Positions 63,125-64,000 of a stretch of 64,000 nt of DNA are shown in pieces. Position 1 is the first letter of the stretch; every line of letters starts with the position of its first letter. Under the pieces are notes generated by a model. The model did not search any database. It saw nothing but the letters and a program-made list of their open reading frames with translations, and had not been told where the DNA came from. The stretch spans positions 662,734-726,733 of the forward strand of contig NMRA01000026.1 of the NCBI GenBank assembly GCA_002633005.1, written 5' to 3'. The DNA comes from Phoronis australis (Eukaryota; Phoronida; Phoronidae). A program made the translations under genes and the position numbers.

Positions 63125-64000
63125 GTGAGCTTCAGAATGATATATGTTACAACGTTGTCAACTAAAAACATAGAATTATTGGAAGTTCTTTTCAGGATCA
63201 CTGCTTTGTGGATTGAATGGATACAGTGAGCGTTAGTCATGTTCACAAGAGAGACAGTTGTCACTGTGTCAGTTGTCGTGGTGCAACTTGCTCAACTTTA
63301 GTCGCATTTACGTGACACTAGATCGCAAACTGGATCAGTATGAGTCACTTACACCAAGACTGTCTGCGCATGCTCGCATAAACAATAGCGAACGTCCAAA
63401 CCAAATGGAATGCCAGCTGTTACCCATATATACGCTATTCCGCAAGCGCATTGAAAGATGATTCCTTCTGCCCTGCCCCAGTTGTGTTACGATGTGTAGT
63501 TGAAACTGGAGCAACCGATTGATTGCAACTCGCTCTATCTCTCAAAGCGGCGTCAAAAATGGCCACCACGGCATCAACTTAATTGCTCCGTGTCAGTCGT
63601 GTTTACACACTCACTTGCTACCGATCACCTGTTCTGTGTTAGCTGCTCCAGGACAGCTGTCTCTCGTGTAAATGCAACTATTGAGTAGGATACCAGTGAA
63701 ATTGTATCAATCTTTTTGCAGCCATTTTTTGTTAGAGCCAGCTGTGACAAGTAGAATACTACGGTCTGGTCATTACACGGTATTTAATGTTTTCAGGTTT
63801 TTGTTCAGCCAGTTCATTGAATTTCATAAACAGAATATCATGGCCATGGGGTATGGAGATGGTTCTTTAATGTTGAGATAGCAAAGTTAGCCACAAAAAC
63901 AATTGTCCATACTGCACCTTTATGTGAGGTCCTCATTGTAACTGTGTCAAACTGGGAACCTTGACTCGATATTTCAGAAAACTTTTAATTTGTTAAAATA
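63125..64000. other. FOCAD intron running off the window
   Basis: No exon matching the remaining C-terminal focadhesin sequence was found; small frames overlap in different phases. Confidence 0.55.

Noticed and set aside
63797-63880. Possible next FOCAD exon after TTTTCAG
   Set aside because: The phase would fit, but the peptide (FLFSQFIEFHKQN) does not resemble the expected C-terminal region and no good donor follows.

Overview
The window is animal nuclear DNA, low in GC and rich in repeats, with spliced genes and GT/AG introns. It is not microbial. The sequence alone does not fix the species. The evidence fits a marine invertebrate, perhaps a deuterostome such as a hemichordate, cephalochordate or echinoderm: a vertebrate-like focadhesin gene cut into many short exons, intronless peptide-receptor-like GPCRs, CR1/L2-like retrotransposon ends, a mariner relic, many short dispersed repeats, and possible allelic duplication in the assembly. 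The species assignment is inference.

One gene spans almost the whole window on the + strand: an orthologue of focadhesin (FOCAD/KIAA1797, DUF3730, HEAT/ARM-like). I resolved 30 coding exons from 3577 to 63124. The reading frame passes through every visible junction, and exon order follows the human protein as I remember it. The N-terminal exon(s), a piece lying in or near the 685-base N gap (60760-61444), and the C-terminal exons are not visible. One 237-nt phase-0 exon is present twice (46595-46831 and 48079-48315). The copies sit inside a near-identical tandem block of about 1.5 kb with a single N at the junction, so this is either a real in-frame exon duplication or two haplotypes laid end to end.

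The 8.7-kb intron 37846-46594 holds two intact, intronless class A GPCR genes on the minus strand. They are paralogues of each other and resemble FMRFamide/GPR139-GPR142-type neuropeptide receptors. They are the only other intact genes I can support.

The remaining introns are mostly repeats. They include a 2.4-kb terminal-inverted-repeat element (20394-22775) that also carries long subterminal direct repeats, and a solo end of the same family beside the exon duplication. There is a dead mariner transposase (about 18900-19740), two 3' ends of non-LTR retrotransposons (7180-7730 and 58060-58560), a palindromic MITE, a 237-bp compound palindrome and two tRNA-like SINE heads. A dispersed family of about 450 bp occurs in both orientations, sometimes as head-to-head pairs, and the 43-bp minisatellites grew out of one of its modules. 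A 2-kb stretch of repeats carries a recurring CTAGTGG motif (35215-37160), and there are many microsatellites. No CRISPR array, operon, rRNA or functional tRNA gene was seen.
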